From assembly GCA_010093485.1 (NCBI GenBank), contig MU001501.1, forward strand, positions 327,052-391,051: a stretch of 64,000 nucleotides of DNA, read 5' to 3'. The translations under genes were made by a program, and so were the position numbers. The stretch's first letter is position 1, and each line of letters opens with the position of its first letter. This DNA is from Karstenula rhodostoma CBS 690.94. Lineage: Eukaryota; Ascomycota; Dothideomycetes; Pleosporales; Didymosphaeriaceae. Below, piece by piece: positions 35,705 to 45,524 of this stretch. The notes beneath the pieces are model-generated. The model searched no databases and was not told the origin of the DNA. It saw only the letters and a program-made list of their open reading frames with translations.

Positions 35705-35948
35705 TGGATTGTGGAAGGCTTTGGTGGGCTCGATAAGCAGCTGGTTGGATGCAACGATGACGCGACGCGGGTAGTCTTGCGCCTCCAGGTCGGGGTCGGT
35801 GGTGGACTGGGCGGGTTAGCGGCTTTGCGCGACAGACAGGAGAGGTTTAGCACGTAGTACTGATGAAGGATCGAAGGATGCTGAGGATAGTCAATGCAAA
35901 TATATATGCGCATTATGACTAATTCTTTCACATACGACCATAGGACCC
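35705..35948. repeat. Duplicated segment, copy 2
   Basis: Diverged direct copy of 34211-34505, with an extra GC-rich ~50 bases after GTCTTGCGC and without the ~90-bp dispersed repeat. Confidence 0.75.
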
Positions 35949-36995
35949 TGCCATCTGTCATGAAACCGTAGCCGGAAAACTTATTACGGATCACTGTACA
36001 AGCGCTCCGCCTAATTAGGTGAACAGCCGCTGTTTTACAATATCTATTTCCATCCTAAGAGGCACTGCTTTGGCTCGAAGTTAGACCGAGCCTGGCGCGC
36101 GGTGTACGTTTAGCCTTAGAGGTCCTAAACTCTTAGGCTGATCATTATAAGGCGGTCGCAGAATGAAGTGTATCCTTGGTAGACCCGATTTGGTTCCAAA
36201 ATTCGAATGCTGTCGCGATCGTAGAGCTATGAGTAAACGTGCTGCATGTATATTTGGTACATTGTGAAAGTTGTGCTCGTAGGATTTGCAAACGCTGAAC
36301 AAACGCTGATCTACTGCTATTAAGTGATAAACGCGATTCAAAACAGCGGGGCTGCAGCAGATTGCTACTATCTGAGATTCGCGCTTCAGCAGTAGCCTAA
36401 CGCGTCTGCGGAGTCTGCAGTATACTCCACAGCGCCTCCGCAGATTATTACTGGTGTCTGGTGTTGTTAACTTGGCGCGACAACCACCAATCGTCTGCTC
36501 ACCGGTCACAAGTGGCATTTAGCGAGACACCTGCTATGATGCCTAGCTTCCGCACTACTCGTCGACTGCCTGCTTCTCTTCCTGCAGCCTCCAGTACGGA
36601 TGGCGATCTAGTGAGGTGCATGTCCGTTGAAAAGGCTCCAATTTTGGGGCTATCTGTGCTAATGACGTTGTGTGTTCACTGTTTTGGTGATTTCGGCGCG
36701 CCTCGTGACTACGCGTCCTGTGTACGGACACGCTGTTTTGTAGAGTCCGCGATCACCAATAACGCTCTGTATCTGCTGGCAGTCCAGGCCAGCTCATCTG
36801 GAGCTGTCTGAGCCTATCATTGACCTCCATTCATTGTCGGATCTGAAGCTGACCTGCCCTCTTATGGAAATCAGGCCTTGGCATTCCAGGCAACAGCATG
36901 GAAGTACAGTTCATCCCCGCCCTTGACTTTTAAGTGCCATCCTCAGCCGCTAAGCTAGGACTTCAGCCCGCTTGTTTTGATAAACAGTATCAATC

Positions 36996-39596
36996 ATGGA
37001 GTCTTCCACGACTACTAGTCCATACCAGTACAAGCCTCTTCCACAAGATAGGGAACTGAGCTTTCGCCTATTCACACTCTACCCTGCACACGAATTTTCG
37101 GCTACTATCCGAGGAAAACTTCATATCTCTTCGCCCTCATTTTCAGACCTCGAAGGCTGTATCTGGGAAAGGTATGAAGCCCTGTCCTACGCCTGGGGCA
37201 ATGCCGCTTCCACGGAGATCATCGAGTTCCCGGACAAGTCCTATCTTCCAATCGCTACAAACCTTGATTCCTTCTTGCGCTATCGGCGTCAAGGCAAGGA
37301 ACTCGTTATGCTTTGGGTTGACGCGATATGCATTAATCAACAAGATCATGAGGAGAAAAGCTCACAAGTCCAAGCCATGGGTCAAATTTACAGCTTGGCA
37401 AGCCGTCTCAGCGTCTGGCTCGGACCCCCTTCCGACGATAGCACGCTGGCAATGAGTGCTCTTCAAGAATTTTCCCACGACAATCCTTTCTCCAAGTTAA
37501 GCATATCCCCGGAGCAATCCGTGGCCATCGACTTTTTGTTAAATCGCGCTTGGTGGTTCCGAGCTTGGATTATACAAGAAGTTGCACTTGGTGGCCTCGG
37601 AAAAAAATACCTTCAGATAACTGTTCGGTGTGGATTTGAATGCATATTGTGGTTCAAATTGGTGCTGGCATGTTCGCGAATATATGTGAACATGCTGAAC
37701 ATGCGTCAGAGCTTCCCCGCTGTGGGAAATGTCCTGAAGCTAGATACATTGCCCTCCCGCTGCAAGGGTGAGGTGTTGGGAACAGACGAATCATATCCTT
37801 TTCGTTTACTAAGACAGCTGTCGGAACATCGAAATTGCTTAGCTTCGGATCCAAGAGACAAGATCTACGCCATGCTTGGACTGTGGACAGATGTAATCGG
37901 TGGAGGGGAACAGATCGGTATGCCACGACGAGCTGCGCCAACCGTAAAATACGATCGTTGTGTGGAGGACGTTTATGTTGATTTTGCGATTTGGATCATC
38001 CACGGAACGCAGTCGCTGGGCCTCCTGCACCACTGCCAGCCCCACTTTTCGGACTCTCCAACAGTTAAACCCCTCCCAACGTGGGTTCCAGACTGGTCAC
38101 AAGCGCTTGCACAGGCGCGTCTACCGTGCGCTCAAGTGACAGAGCGAGCGTCAATTCCTTGGTGGAGCCTCCCTGTACGTAGCGGTGCGGAAGACGAGCA
38201 AAATATCCAGTATCGCATGCAAGATCAATCGTTCCGTAGAGAACGCGCGAAGGAGATTCTTCGCCCCCTCAAATCAACTTTCCACTTCGTTCCCGAGTGG
38301 GTAGTGGATTTACTGGACCCAGATGGCACAAAGGACTACGAATCTCTGTTCAAGGAGCTCCAAGCTAGGCCGGATGTGATCTTTGTACTCCCAGACGAGA
38401 GCGATAGAGCACTTGGAAACGACGAGGAAGATTTATGGACTGCCTCAAGACGAACGCAGAACCATAATGAGAGGCACTTGCAGGAACAAGTGCTGTCACA
38501 GTACTTTGAGAGTTACTCACTGCTCCGGACACAATATAGAGCTTGTGCCGACACCACTTGCAAAGTGGCTATTACGGGAAGAAGGATGCACGTGGAAGGC
38601 ATACTTCTCGACACTATTCGAGAAGTCTTTGACACTTTTCCAGAGGATATCGAGAAAGACTGGACGAATTCATCCTTACTAATGGTTCAGATTGGGAAGT
38701 GTAAGCAAGCAATCATGGGTGAGGGCATCGAGAAAGCTCCTTATCTTACAGAAACGACCAGGTTGATGGCATTTTGGAAAACTCTTTTCGCTGGCCAGCA
38801 GGCAAGTGATGAGACCAACATCGAATCATGGCTCCCGCTCATACCCCATGACTGGCAGTGGTCGGTTCCTTCTCTGACTGTTCTAGAGTCTGCCCGTCTG
38901 GAATTTGCAGAGATACGAGCAATGACCGAAGCATTCACGGAACACCTCGCGAGTACAGCTTCCGACGAATGTACATACGCGCATGACGGTTTCGATGAAT
39001 ACCTTGCAAAAGATAACATCATGCTTGACGCCCGCTGGAGCTCCTCAGATCGGCTTAAGTATGCACGTAACTTTGAAACATTGGGTAAAAAATGGGTCAA
39101 ACAGCCGTATGATCTTTATCATCGTCCCTTCACTCTCCCTTACGTGGTACCTGATCCATTTTGGGAAAGTCGAAGTTTACATGATGAAGCTGCTTTGCAG
39201 GCAAGCATTCGTTCAAGACATCGCACCATAATCGAATCGTTGAATGCCGAGAGCCGTGAACTTCGGAGAGATGCTCGCCGATTCATGTCAGAAAAGATTC
39301 GTCAACGGCCTGCCAGAGAACCTCCACGTGCTGATAGCACAAGCCTTATAAAGTATGCCCTCGGCCGACGGTTCTTCATTTCCGAAGACGGATACTTTGG
39401 CCTTGCCCCGCCCAACGCTCGGAAAGGAGATCGAGTTGCGGTACTTTATGGCGCGGAGACTCCGTTCATACTGCGACGATCTAGCTCAACATTTCAGGTC
39501 GTTGGGGAATCATATATTCATGGACTAATGGATGGTGAGGCTGTTGATTATTGGCGACTTGGATTAAAGGAGGTTCGAAACATCGTCTTAGTCTAG
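36996..39596 (+). CDS. Heterokaryon-incompatibility (HET) domain protein
   Basis: A single exon of 866 residues. The HET domain covers about residues 58-200, with all three signature blocks: YEALSYAWG (60-68), WVDAICINQQD (107-117) and RAWIIQEVALG (189-199). The large remainder is charged and ends with the block GRRFFISEDGYFGLAPPNAR and GDRVAVLYGAETPFILR, common at the C-terminus of this family. HET proteins control vegetative incompatibility and regulated cell death in ascomycetes; most paralogues have unknown roles, and the domain is TIR-like in fold. The gene stands alone between repeat-rich spacers, a usual setting for this expanding family. The frame is intact and the start ATG follows an AACAGTATCAATC leader. 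Confidence 0.93.
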   Translation: MESSTTTSPYQYKPLPQDRELSFRLFTLYPAHEFSATIRGKLHISSPSFSDLEGCIWERYEALSYAWGNAASTEIIEFPDKSYLPIATNLDSFLRYRRQGKELVMLWVDAICINQQDHEEKSSQVQAMGQIYSLASRLSVWLGPPSDDSTLAMSALQEFSHDNPFSKLSISPEQSVAIDFLLNRAWWFRAWIIQEVALGGLGKKYLQITVRCGFECILWFKLVLACSRIYVNMLNMRQSFPAVGNVLKLDTLPSRCKGEVLGTDESYPFRLLRQLSEHRNCLASDPRDKIYAMLGLWTDVIGGGEQIGMPRRAAPTVKYDRCVEDVYVDFAIWIIHGTQSLGLLHHCQPHFSDSPTVKPLPTWVPDWSQALAQARLPCAQVTERASIPWWSLPVRSGAEDEQNIQYRMQDQSFRRERAKEILRPLKSTFHFVPEWVVDLLDPDGTKDYESLFKELQARPDVIFVLPDESDRALGNDEEDLWTASRRTQNHNERHLQEQVLSQYFESYSLLRTQYRACADTTCKVAITGRRMHVEGILLDTIREVFDTFPEDIEKDWTNSSLLMVQIGKCKQAIMGEGIEKAPYLTETTRLMAFWKTLFAGQQASDETNIESWLPLIPHDWQWSVPSLTVLESARLEFAEIRAMTEAFTEHLASTASDECTYAHDGFDEYLAKDNIMLDARWSSSDRLKYARNFETLGKKWVKQPYDLYHRPFTLPYVVPDPFWESRSLHDEAALQASIRSRHRTIIESLNAESRELRRDARRFMSEKIRQRPAREPPRADSTSLIKYALGRRFFISEDGYFGLAPPNARKGDRVAVLYGAETPFILRRSSSTFQVVGESYIHGLMDGEAVDYWRLGLKEVRNIVLV

Positions 39597-40093
39597 AGCA
39601 AAAGCGACCGTGAGGATGATAGTGCTTAGAAAGTAGGAGTGACGCCCAGATAGTAACTGGTGTCCTATGGTCTTGTTTCTCTTCAGGAGTGGGATATTTT
39701 GGGAGCGAATCTAAGCGCTGAAACTGGCACTGGGTTAATGCCACTAACCGAATGTGCTACTGGGTATAAAATTATCCTTCTTTGTAGTCGCCGCCGCTTT
39801 TGTGCCGCGTTGTCGTTGTGGGTTCCCGTATGTGGTTATTGATTAGCACTCGGGCGTCCGACCTCAGGGAGCCGTAGACCGGAAACAGTGAATTTAGCTG
39901 AGAAAGCGGTTGGGCGATGCGGATGAGAGAGGGCAGGTACCGCGCGTGGGAGCTCTTACCTTTTTAGTTAGGGCGCACGTGCCCCTTCTCTACCTGTAAG
40001 GGCGCGACCATTTTTATAATTGTATATATATTATCCTTAAACCCTGCGGTTCGACTCGACTGAGAGCTACATGCAACTCCTATTGATACCCTA
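39597..40093. other. Spacer with dispersed-repeat copy
   Basis: Contains the second copy of the ~60-bp repeat (39934-39996) and otherwise nothing recognised. Confidence 0.5.
39934..39996. repeat. ~60-bp dispersed repeat, copy 2
   Basis: Nearly identical to 34679-34741 and in the same orientation. It contains a GCGCACGTGC palindrome and is followed by TACCTG, mirroring the initial CAGGTA. Confidence 0.8.
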
Positions 40094-41309
40094 TCATCGA
40101 ATTCTGCTTCCCCATGCGTATATCTCTGCAACAAAGAGGTCTGGTACCTCCCACGCCGCAAAGTGCCCCCCCTTTTCCACCTCCTTCCAATACACAATGT
40201 TCTTGTAGTACCTTTCGCACCATTCCCTCGGACCATAAGTCGTATCGCCCGCGAACCAACTCACGCCAACGGGGATTTCAATCGGCCATGCGGTCGAGTC
40301 GAACTCACACTCCCAATAATACCGAGCAGACGATGTCCCAGAGTTAGAGAGCCAATACAACATGATCGTGTCGAGCATCTCATCTTTACTGAACACCGTC
40401 TCCACATTTCCATCGTTATGCGACCAATCTTTGAATTTTTCATAAACCCAAGCAGCCTGCGCGATCGGCGAGTCCGCAAGCCCGTAGCCCACGGTCTGCG
40501 GTCTCGTTGACTGCTGCACGTGGTACCCGTAATGTCCTTTTTCCCGATGGCGCTCTAGACGCAGGGCTCGTTCTTCCCCCGCTTTGTCTTGGCATGGTGT
40601 TTGAGCTTCTTTCTGCAAAGTAGATTAGCACATGTCTGTCTTGCCCAGGTACAGTAGAGCGGAATTTTACCTTCACCTCAAGATATATGGAGTTCATGTG
40701 GATACTCTTCAGCCCCTTTGGTGCTTGATGGCCCAGACTTGCGACCACGTGGGCACCCCAGTCGCCGCCTTGAGCGACCCATCCGCTGTCTGCATAGCCC
40801 AATCGTTGCATCAACTCAGCCCATGCACGTGCCGTGCGGCCGATTTCCCACCCACTCTCCTTCGGCTTACTGGAGAAGGCGTAGCCCGGGAGTGCTGGGA
40901 CGACAAGATGGAATGCGCCCTTGGGGTCGCCGCCGTGAGACTCGGGGTCCACGAGCTTGTCAATCACGTGTCTGAATTCCAGAATTGAGCCAGGCCAGCC
41001 ATGGGAAAGTAACATGGGAAGAGCATTCTCGTGCTTTGATCGGATGTGGAGGAAATAAATCTCCACACCGTCAATGGTCGTCGTAAATTGAGGGTACGAG
41101 TTGAGCAGGTCTTCACATCGCTGCCAGTCGTATTTTGTCTGCCAATACTCGCAAAGCTCTTGAATTGTTGCAAGGGGAACGCCCTGAGACCAGTCGGTGA
41201 CCGTCTCTTTGTCTGGCCAGCGGGTCAACCGAAGACGCGTTTGCAAGTCATCGAGATCGGATAAAGGGATTGAGAGCTTGAAAGGGTGGATATGTTTGGA
41301 TGTCGACAT
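40094..41309 (-). CDS. Epoxide hydrolase (EHN plus alpha/beta-hydrolase)
   Basis: Exons 40671-41309 and 40094-40612 give 385 residues; the intron (40613-40670) is GTAAAA...CTAAT...TTGCAG in phase 0. Residues about 5-110 match the epoxide-hydrolase N-terminal domain (PFKLSIPLSDLDDLQTRL, then TRWPD). HGWPG at 103-107 is the oxyanion-hole HGxP motif. GGDWGAH supplies nucleophile D183, and KGGHFAAWE supplies the catalytic H363. The acid is probably the D of WFAGD (about 336). The enzyme adds water to epoxides via an alkyl-enzyme ester and is usually used for detoxification or fungal metabolites. There is no N-terminal membrane anchor, so it is probably cytosolic. It is slightly shorter than many microsomal-type homologues. 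A TATA box lies about 35 bases upstream. Confidence 0.93.
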
Positions 41310-41340
41310 ATCTGTATGGGATGTTTTGGATTAAGGGTTA

Positions 41341-41352
41341 TGTTTTATAAGA
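41341..41352 (-). promoter_or_regulatory. TATA box of epoxide hydrolase gene
   Basis: Minus-strand CTTATAAAACA lies about 35-40 bases before the ATG at 41309. Confidence 0.5.
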
Positions 41353-41849
41353 TCAACCCAGCTTTGACTTGTATTACCAATCCACCCCACAGAGTTCTTG
41401 TATTGCGTTTTACCGCGGCTTGCAGAAGCTCGCGAAGAGTCAACAGTTGATTACTAATCCACGAGGAGTGCTGTTGACAATGACGTTAGTCTACTAGCAG
41501 TGGTGCTGACTAATCGCAGTACTACAGACACAAGAGGAATGAGTTCTATATACTGCGCTAGGCACATCTGGCTGCAGCATGTATAAACGCCAAATAACCG
41601 TTCACATTTCAGCGTACCATTTGATTGGGGTAGAAAAGATTGCAGGCAAGGAGAAAATATCTGGGTATCTTGTGTTCACCATATTACGCGTGACCTACAC
41701 TCCTGTCCTAGTATACAACCTTGCACCAGCCTCGTAGCATACAGCGCCGCTTGTCAAAGCAAAACGATGTCAACATATGCGCCTATCCTCAATGAAAATA
41801 CGTATGCGCCTCGTGTATGGCTGGTCATTGCCGCCATGGGTGATATCGC
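41353..41849. other. Spacer with a solo TIR copy
   Basis: Apart from the TIR copy at 41389-41437 nothing is recognised. It separates two minus-strand genes. Confidence 0.5.
41389..41437. mobile_element. Solo copy of the MITE terminal repeat
   Basis: ACAGAGTTCTTGTATTGCG, TTTTACCGCGGCTTGCAGA and AGCTCGCGAAG match the right arm of the 20752-20940 element with a few substitutions, including CpC to ApC and G for C. No partner arm is nearby and no TA follows the end, so this is a fragment. Confidence 0.75.
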
Positions 41850-43504
41850 TCAGTAATACGAATCGGGACCAGCTTGGCCCGGACCATTCCTGTCCACATC
41901 GTCTAGACTCCGGTAGCTGGACGATGGAGCACCCCGGCCACGGCCTCGCCCGCCGCCGCCGCCGCCGCGATCACCTCGGTAACCACCGCCTCGACCTCCT
42001 CTCCCGCCATACGAAGGGTTCCTATACCCGCCGTGTCCGCGATCGCGGTTGCCGCCACGGTAACCCCCAGGGCCCTTTGGCCGTTGTTGCGGAGGCCGGC
42101 CATTTCCGTCCTCAGAGTGCGCCCGCTTGTTGTGTCCTTTGTTAGGGAAATAGCTCTCGTACCGACTCTCGTTCCCATTCTCCTCTTCAATCCGCAGTAC
42201 GACCTTCTCACCGACAACGCTTTCGAAAACATGCGCCTCTTCCTCGGGAACAGGGTGCCAGTTCTGGATCCGAGCCGCATCGGCTGGCCGCCCGCCTTTC
42301 CTAATGGCGAGGACCACAGTGGGGCTAGGGTTTTCGGAGTAGAATTTGGTCGTCTTGGGGATGGGCTCGACACGTGCAGCCCAGAGCTTGTTCTCGAAGC
42401 ACGAGATGCCAGTCACCTTCCAGACAACCTTGTTTCCGATGCCTCCGACTTTATCGAGTATACTCTTTGGGGCGGGCTTCGGCGTGATGAGGATGCTGTT
42501 CGCAAGGTACCGAACGTCGCCCTCCGGAGTGCCCTGGGGCAGCTTCACCAACGAAGCCAGCTTGTCGCTCATATCCCTTGCTATCATGTAACCAGTGTAG
42601 AAGACGGTCTTCTTGATCTGATAGGGAGGCATTCCAGGTGGGGTGGTGCCAGCTTGAACCTGCGAGTTGTGGGAGTTGATGATACGCTGAATCTGTGCGA
42701 TCTCCGTGACAGGGTCCAGTTGAGTGGCATTCTCTTCGACTTGTACGACTTCTGCAACGATGGCCTTTCGCGACGTCGGAAGTTGCCCGCTCATCAAATC
42801 CTTGTTGAACTGGAAGAAGAAATCGCGGAAACCTTTCGTACTGTACTTTGTTAGCTAGAGCAAAGTGTAGCCAGTAGATCCACATACTGCTTGACGCGGT
42901 CCTCGTATATCCGGATGTCGTCTGCGTCCTTGTACGTATAGACAATGTCTTTCAGCAGCTCTTGCTTGAAATTCATCGTTGAGGTAAACTTTTGGCCCGC
43001 GGGCCCAACACTCGGCTTGAGGCAGACCATGTCGAACTTCAAGTTCTTGCTTCGTACAATGCGCTTGATCAATTCCGAAAAGCCGTGCTCCGAGCGGCCG
43101 GTCAGGAGTACGCTCAACGCATCCTTCTGCTGCATAGACAGCTCCACAAGCTGCACTATGTTCTCGTTCCACCAACCCTTCCAGGCGCGCGCCTCTTCCT
43201 TCTCGACACCTTCGCCGGTCGCTCCCAGTATGCTCGAGTCGTGCCACCAACCGCCGTTAATAAACAGATCGGGCGACGCGAGTTGGCCCACCGTAGGACC
43301 GTTCCAGATCTGCTTGTTCGGCAGTGGACTCGCAAAGAGCGTATTGTCGAAGTCGTAAATGTGTATAGACTTGATGTCGGCCATAGGAGGCAGGTCCTTG
43401 TCATCGCATGACCATCGCTTCAGCGCAGTCACGGTATGATAGGCAGGCTTTCCGTTTCCGTTCCGACCTGCAATGGGTGCAGGCCGCGTCGACGTCGCGA
43501 GCAT
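41850..43504 (-). CDS. Swiss Army Knife HAD RNA-repair-like protein with RGG tail
   Basis: Exons 42888-43504 and 41850-42840 give 535 residues; the intron (42841-42887) is GTATGT...CTAAC...GTACAG in phase 2. YDFDNTLF (D51, D53, T55) is motif I of a HAD phosphatase. The surrounding ALKRWSCDDKDLPP and NGGWWHD stretches, then LLTGRSEHGFSELI, identify the fungal Swiss Army Knife RNA-repair-like family (named for its bacterial relatives; function in fungi untested). The last ~90 residues are Arg/Gly-rich with many RGG, GYRG and GGRG units, a probable RNA-binding, methylatable tail. Start uncertain: the ATG at 43504 gives MLATSTRPAPI; in-frame ATGs at 43564 and 43660 would add 20 or 52 residues, the former resembling a mitochondrial presequence. 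It sits head to head with the RING gene. Confidence 0.85.
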
Positions 43505-43957
43505 GGAGGGCAGAGCACGAAGGGTGGATAGCGATGCGACTCGCTTGGTCGTTACGAGGAGCATGTACGCCAGCGGGAGGTCGATGGCGGTGCGCGTGAG
43601 TCGAGGAAGGCGCAGCCAAGGCGCGAGTGAATGAGAAGTCAACCGTCGCACAGCGCCCACATTTGAGTTCGTTGGGGAACTGCACTTTCTGGAAGTCGCG
43701 TCGTCAGTGGTCCGTGCCCGCTCGCCTCCGGGCCGTTTCCGACATCTCAGAAACCTCCACGCATAACACCTCCACCTTCTTCTGGCCTTCTTTCACGTGA
43801 CGTAGGCGTCAAGGGTAATGCGCGCGGATAATGAAGAAGCTTGACAAGAATCGTTATTGAGGTGGTGCATGGAATGAAACCGTGGCTTGATACCATAGAG
43901 AGCACAGTCAGACACTCCATCGATAACGCCTCATCTTCCTTCCTCTCACACCACCGC

Positions 43958-44804
43958 ATGGAAACGGACTCCAACTCGAGCAAAGACGAAGACAGCTGTG
44001 TCATTTGTCTCTCTGTCGTCACTGAGCGCGCAGTCGCAGTGCCATGCAATCACTGCACTTTCGACTTCATTTGCCTGGTCTCATGGCTTCAGCAGCGAAC
44101 CACGTGCCCACTATGTAAGTCATGGTGGAATGTTCTTGTCTTCACATTACACTAATGATATTCTAGGCAAAGCTCAAATCATAGCCGTTCAGTATGACTG
44201 GCGATCGCCTACCGACTTCAAACACTATACTGTTCCAAGACTTGAAAGCGCCCCTGCCCCTACGCGTGCACACCACAGCCTGCCACGCAGACTGCGGTCA
44301 CGTCGTCCATACGAGCAACCGCAACCAGATGCTGCCGTTCTTCGACGTCGACACGTGTATCGCCACAAGCTTTACTCTTTCCATACCGGAAGCAACCCCA
44401 TATCTGGCTACCAAGATGTAACGCCAGAAATGGTCTCGAGTTCGTCCGAGATGCAGTCCAAAGCGCGGACATGGATACGAAGAGAGCTCCGTGTGTTCAC
44501 CTTCCTCCATACTGACCCTGACAATGGTCCATCTGCTGGCGCTACAACAAGCAGTAATGCCGAGTTTCTACTTTCGTACATGGTAGCTATCTTGAAGAAG
44601 GTAGATCTGAAAGCAAGCAACGGCCACGCGGAGGATCTCTTGGCAGAGTACCTTGGTCGGGATCATGCTCGCTTGTTTCTTCACGAATTGTACGCCTGGA
44701 TGCGCAGTCCTTTCACCAAGGTGGTGGACTGGGATCGCCAAGTGCAATACGAGGAGGACCTTTCGGAACTGCCAAACAGAGGCAGAGAGGGCGTATGCAC
44801 CTAG
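43958..44804 (+). CDS. TOPORS-like RING E3 ubiquitin ligase
   Basis: Exons 43958-44114 and 44167-44804 give 264 residues; the intron (44115-44166) is GTAAGT...CTAAT...TTCTAG in phase 1 and splits the last RING cysteine. The RING is C14-x2-C17...C30-N-H32...D36...C39...C50-x2-C53; an Asp in FDF stands where Cys is usual. The C-terminal part (RTWIRRELRVF, LLSYMVAILKKVD, LFLHELYAWMRSPFT and QVQYEED) matches the TOPORS architecture, whose conserved end binds substrates for ubiquitination or SUMO transfer in the nucleus. A longer N-terminus from an in-frame ATG at 43874 is possible. The 5' end lies about 450 bases from that of the SAK gene, so they may share a promoter. Confidence 0.85.
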
Positions 44805-45478
44805 TCATTGATTGAGTAATACCAAATCTGGCCTTTGGTACGTTCGCAGTTGTACCTTGTCACGGGTTGATGGAAGGCGAAGCGATAGATCTTGTGATAG
44901 CCCAAACAGCAAAAAGTATGGAAATCGTGTAGGGTGCCTCGGACTGCTAGGCGGAATATCCCATCCCGAATACAACGAACTTCCTCTCGCCTCAATTTTC
45001 GAACTCCAGCTCTTTGATCAGTCAATGGCAAAGGGAGAACAGATCTATGCCATGAAAGGCTAACAAGTGCAAATTTGCATTAACCATTCTGATCGGCGGC
45101 ACAATCATTCGACTGGGCACACAACGCATCTTCAATTTATCGAAAGGCATCATCGTAGTGTAAGAATCTGCATCAGGAAATGTCGCAGTACCTAAATTCT
45201 ACCAAGATGTTTCGAGAGAGGATGGGCATGGTTCTGCTGGGGATATACTTGTGAGTCATTGATCCATCGTGTGATTTAGCGCATACAGACAGTGTCTAGT
45301 GCGCAACAATTGTTGTCGTTCTTGGTACAGCCTCAAGTCTTATGGGGCGTTGCGCGCATGTTGTACGCTCGTTCGTAAGAGTCAAACGGATGGGTGACTC
45401 GCTACGTCGTGACTGGACCCCAGTCTTAGCCCCAGCCACCCTGGCTGGATGCCTGAGGTGATGTTATGGGGACTGAGA
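44805..45478. other. Spacer, no gene recognised
   Basis: Short frames only (76 and 83 codons, opposite strands). It contains the 3' flank of the RING gene and the upstream region of the F-box gene. Confidence 0.45.
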
Positions 45479-45492
45479 CTTATTATAAATAA
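45479..45492 (+). promoter_or_regulatory. TATA box of F-box gene
   Basis: TTATTATAAATAAA lies about 35-45 bases before ATG 45525. An out-of-frame ATG at 45509 would lie at the expected transcription start and may be excluded from the mRNA. Confidence 0.5.
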
Positions 45493-45524
45493 ACCACGAC
45501 GCTGCCTCATGGATATACCAAATA

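Larger units (their letters stand above)
34136..36995. other. Decayed, repeat-rich spacer
   Basis: Holds a pair of diverged direct duplications, an inserted dispersed repeat, a shared ~60-bp repeat and a membrane-protein-like pseudogene (listed separately). A 116-codon plus-strand frame at 36461-36811 has no recognisable features. The last ~150 bases should be the HET gene promoter and 5' UTR. Confidence 0.5.

Noticed and set aside
42033..42854. 273-codon plus-strand frame opposite the SAK gene
   Set aside because: It is the antisense of a gene with clear splice sites and domain motifs.
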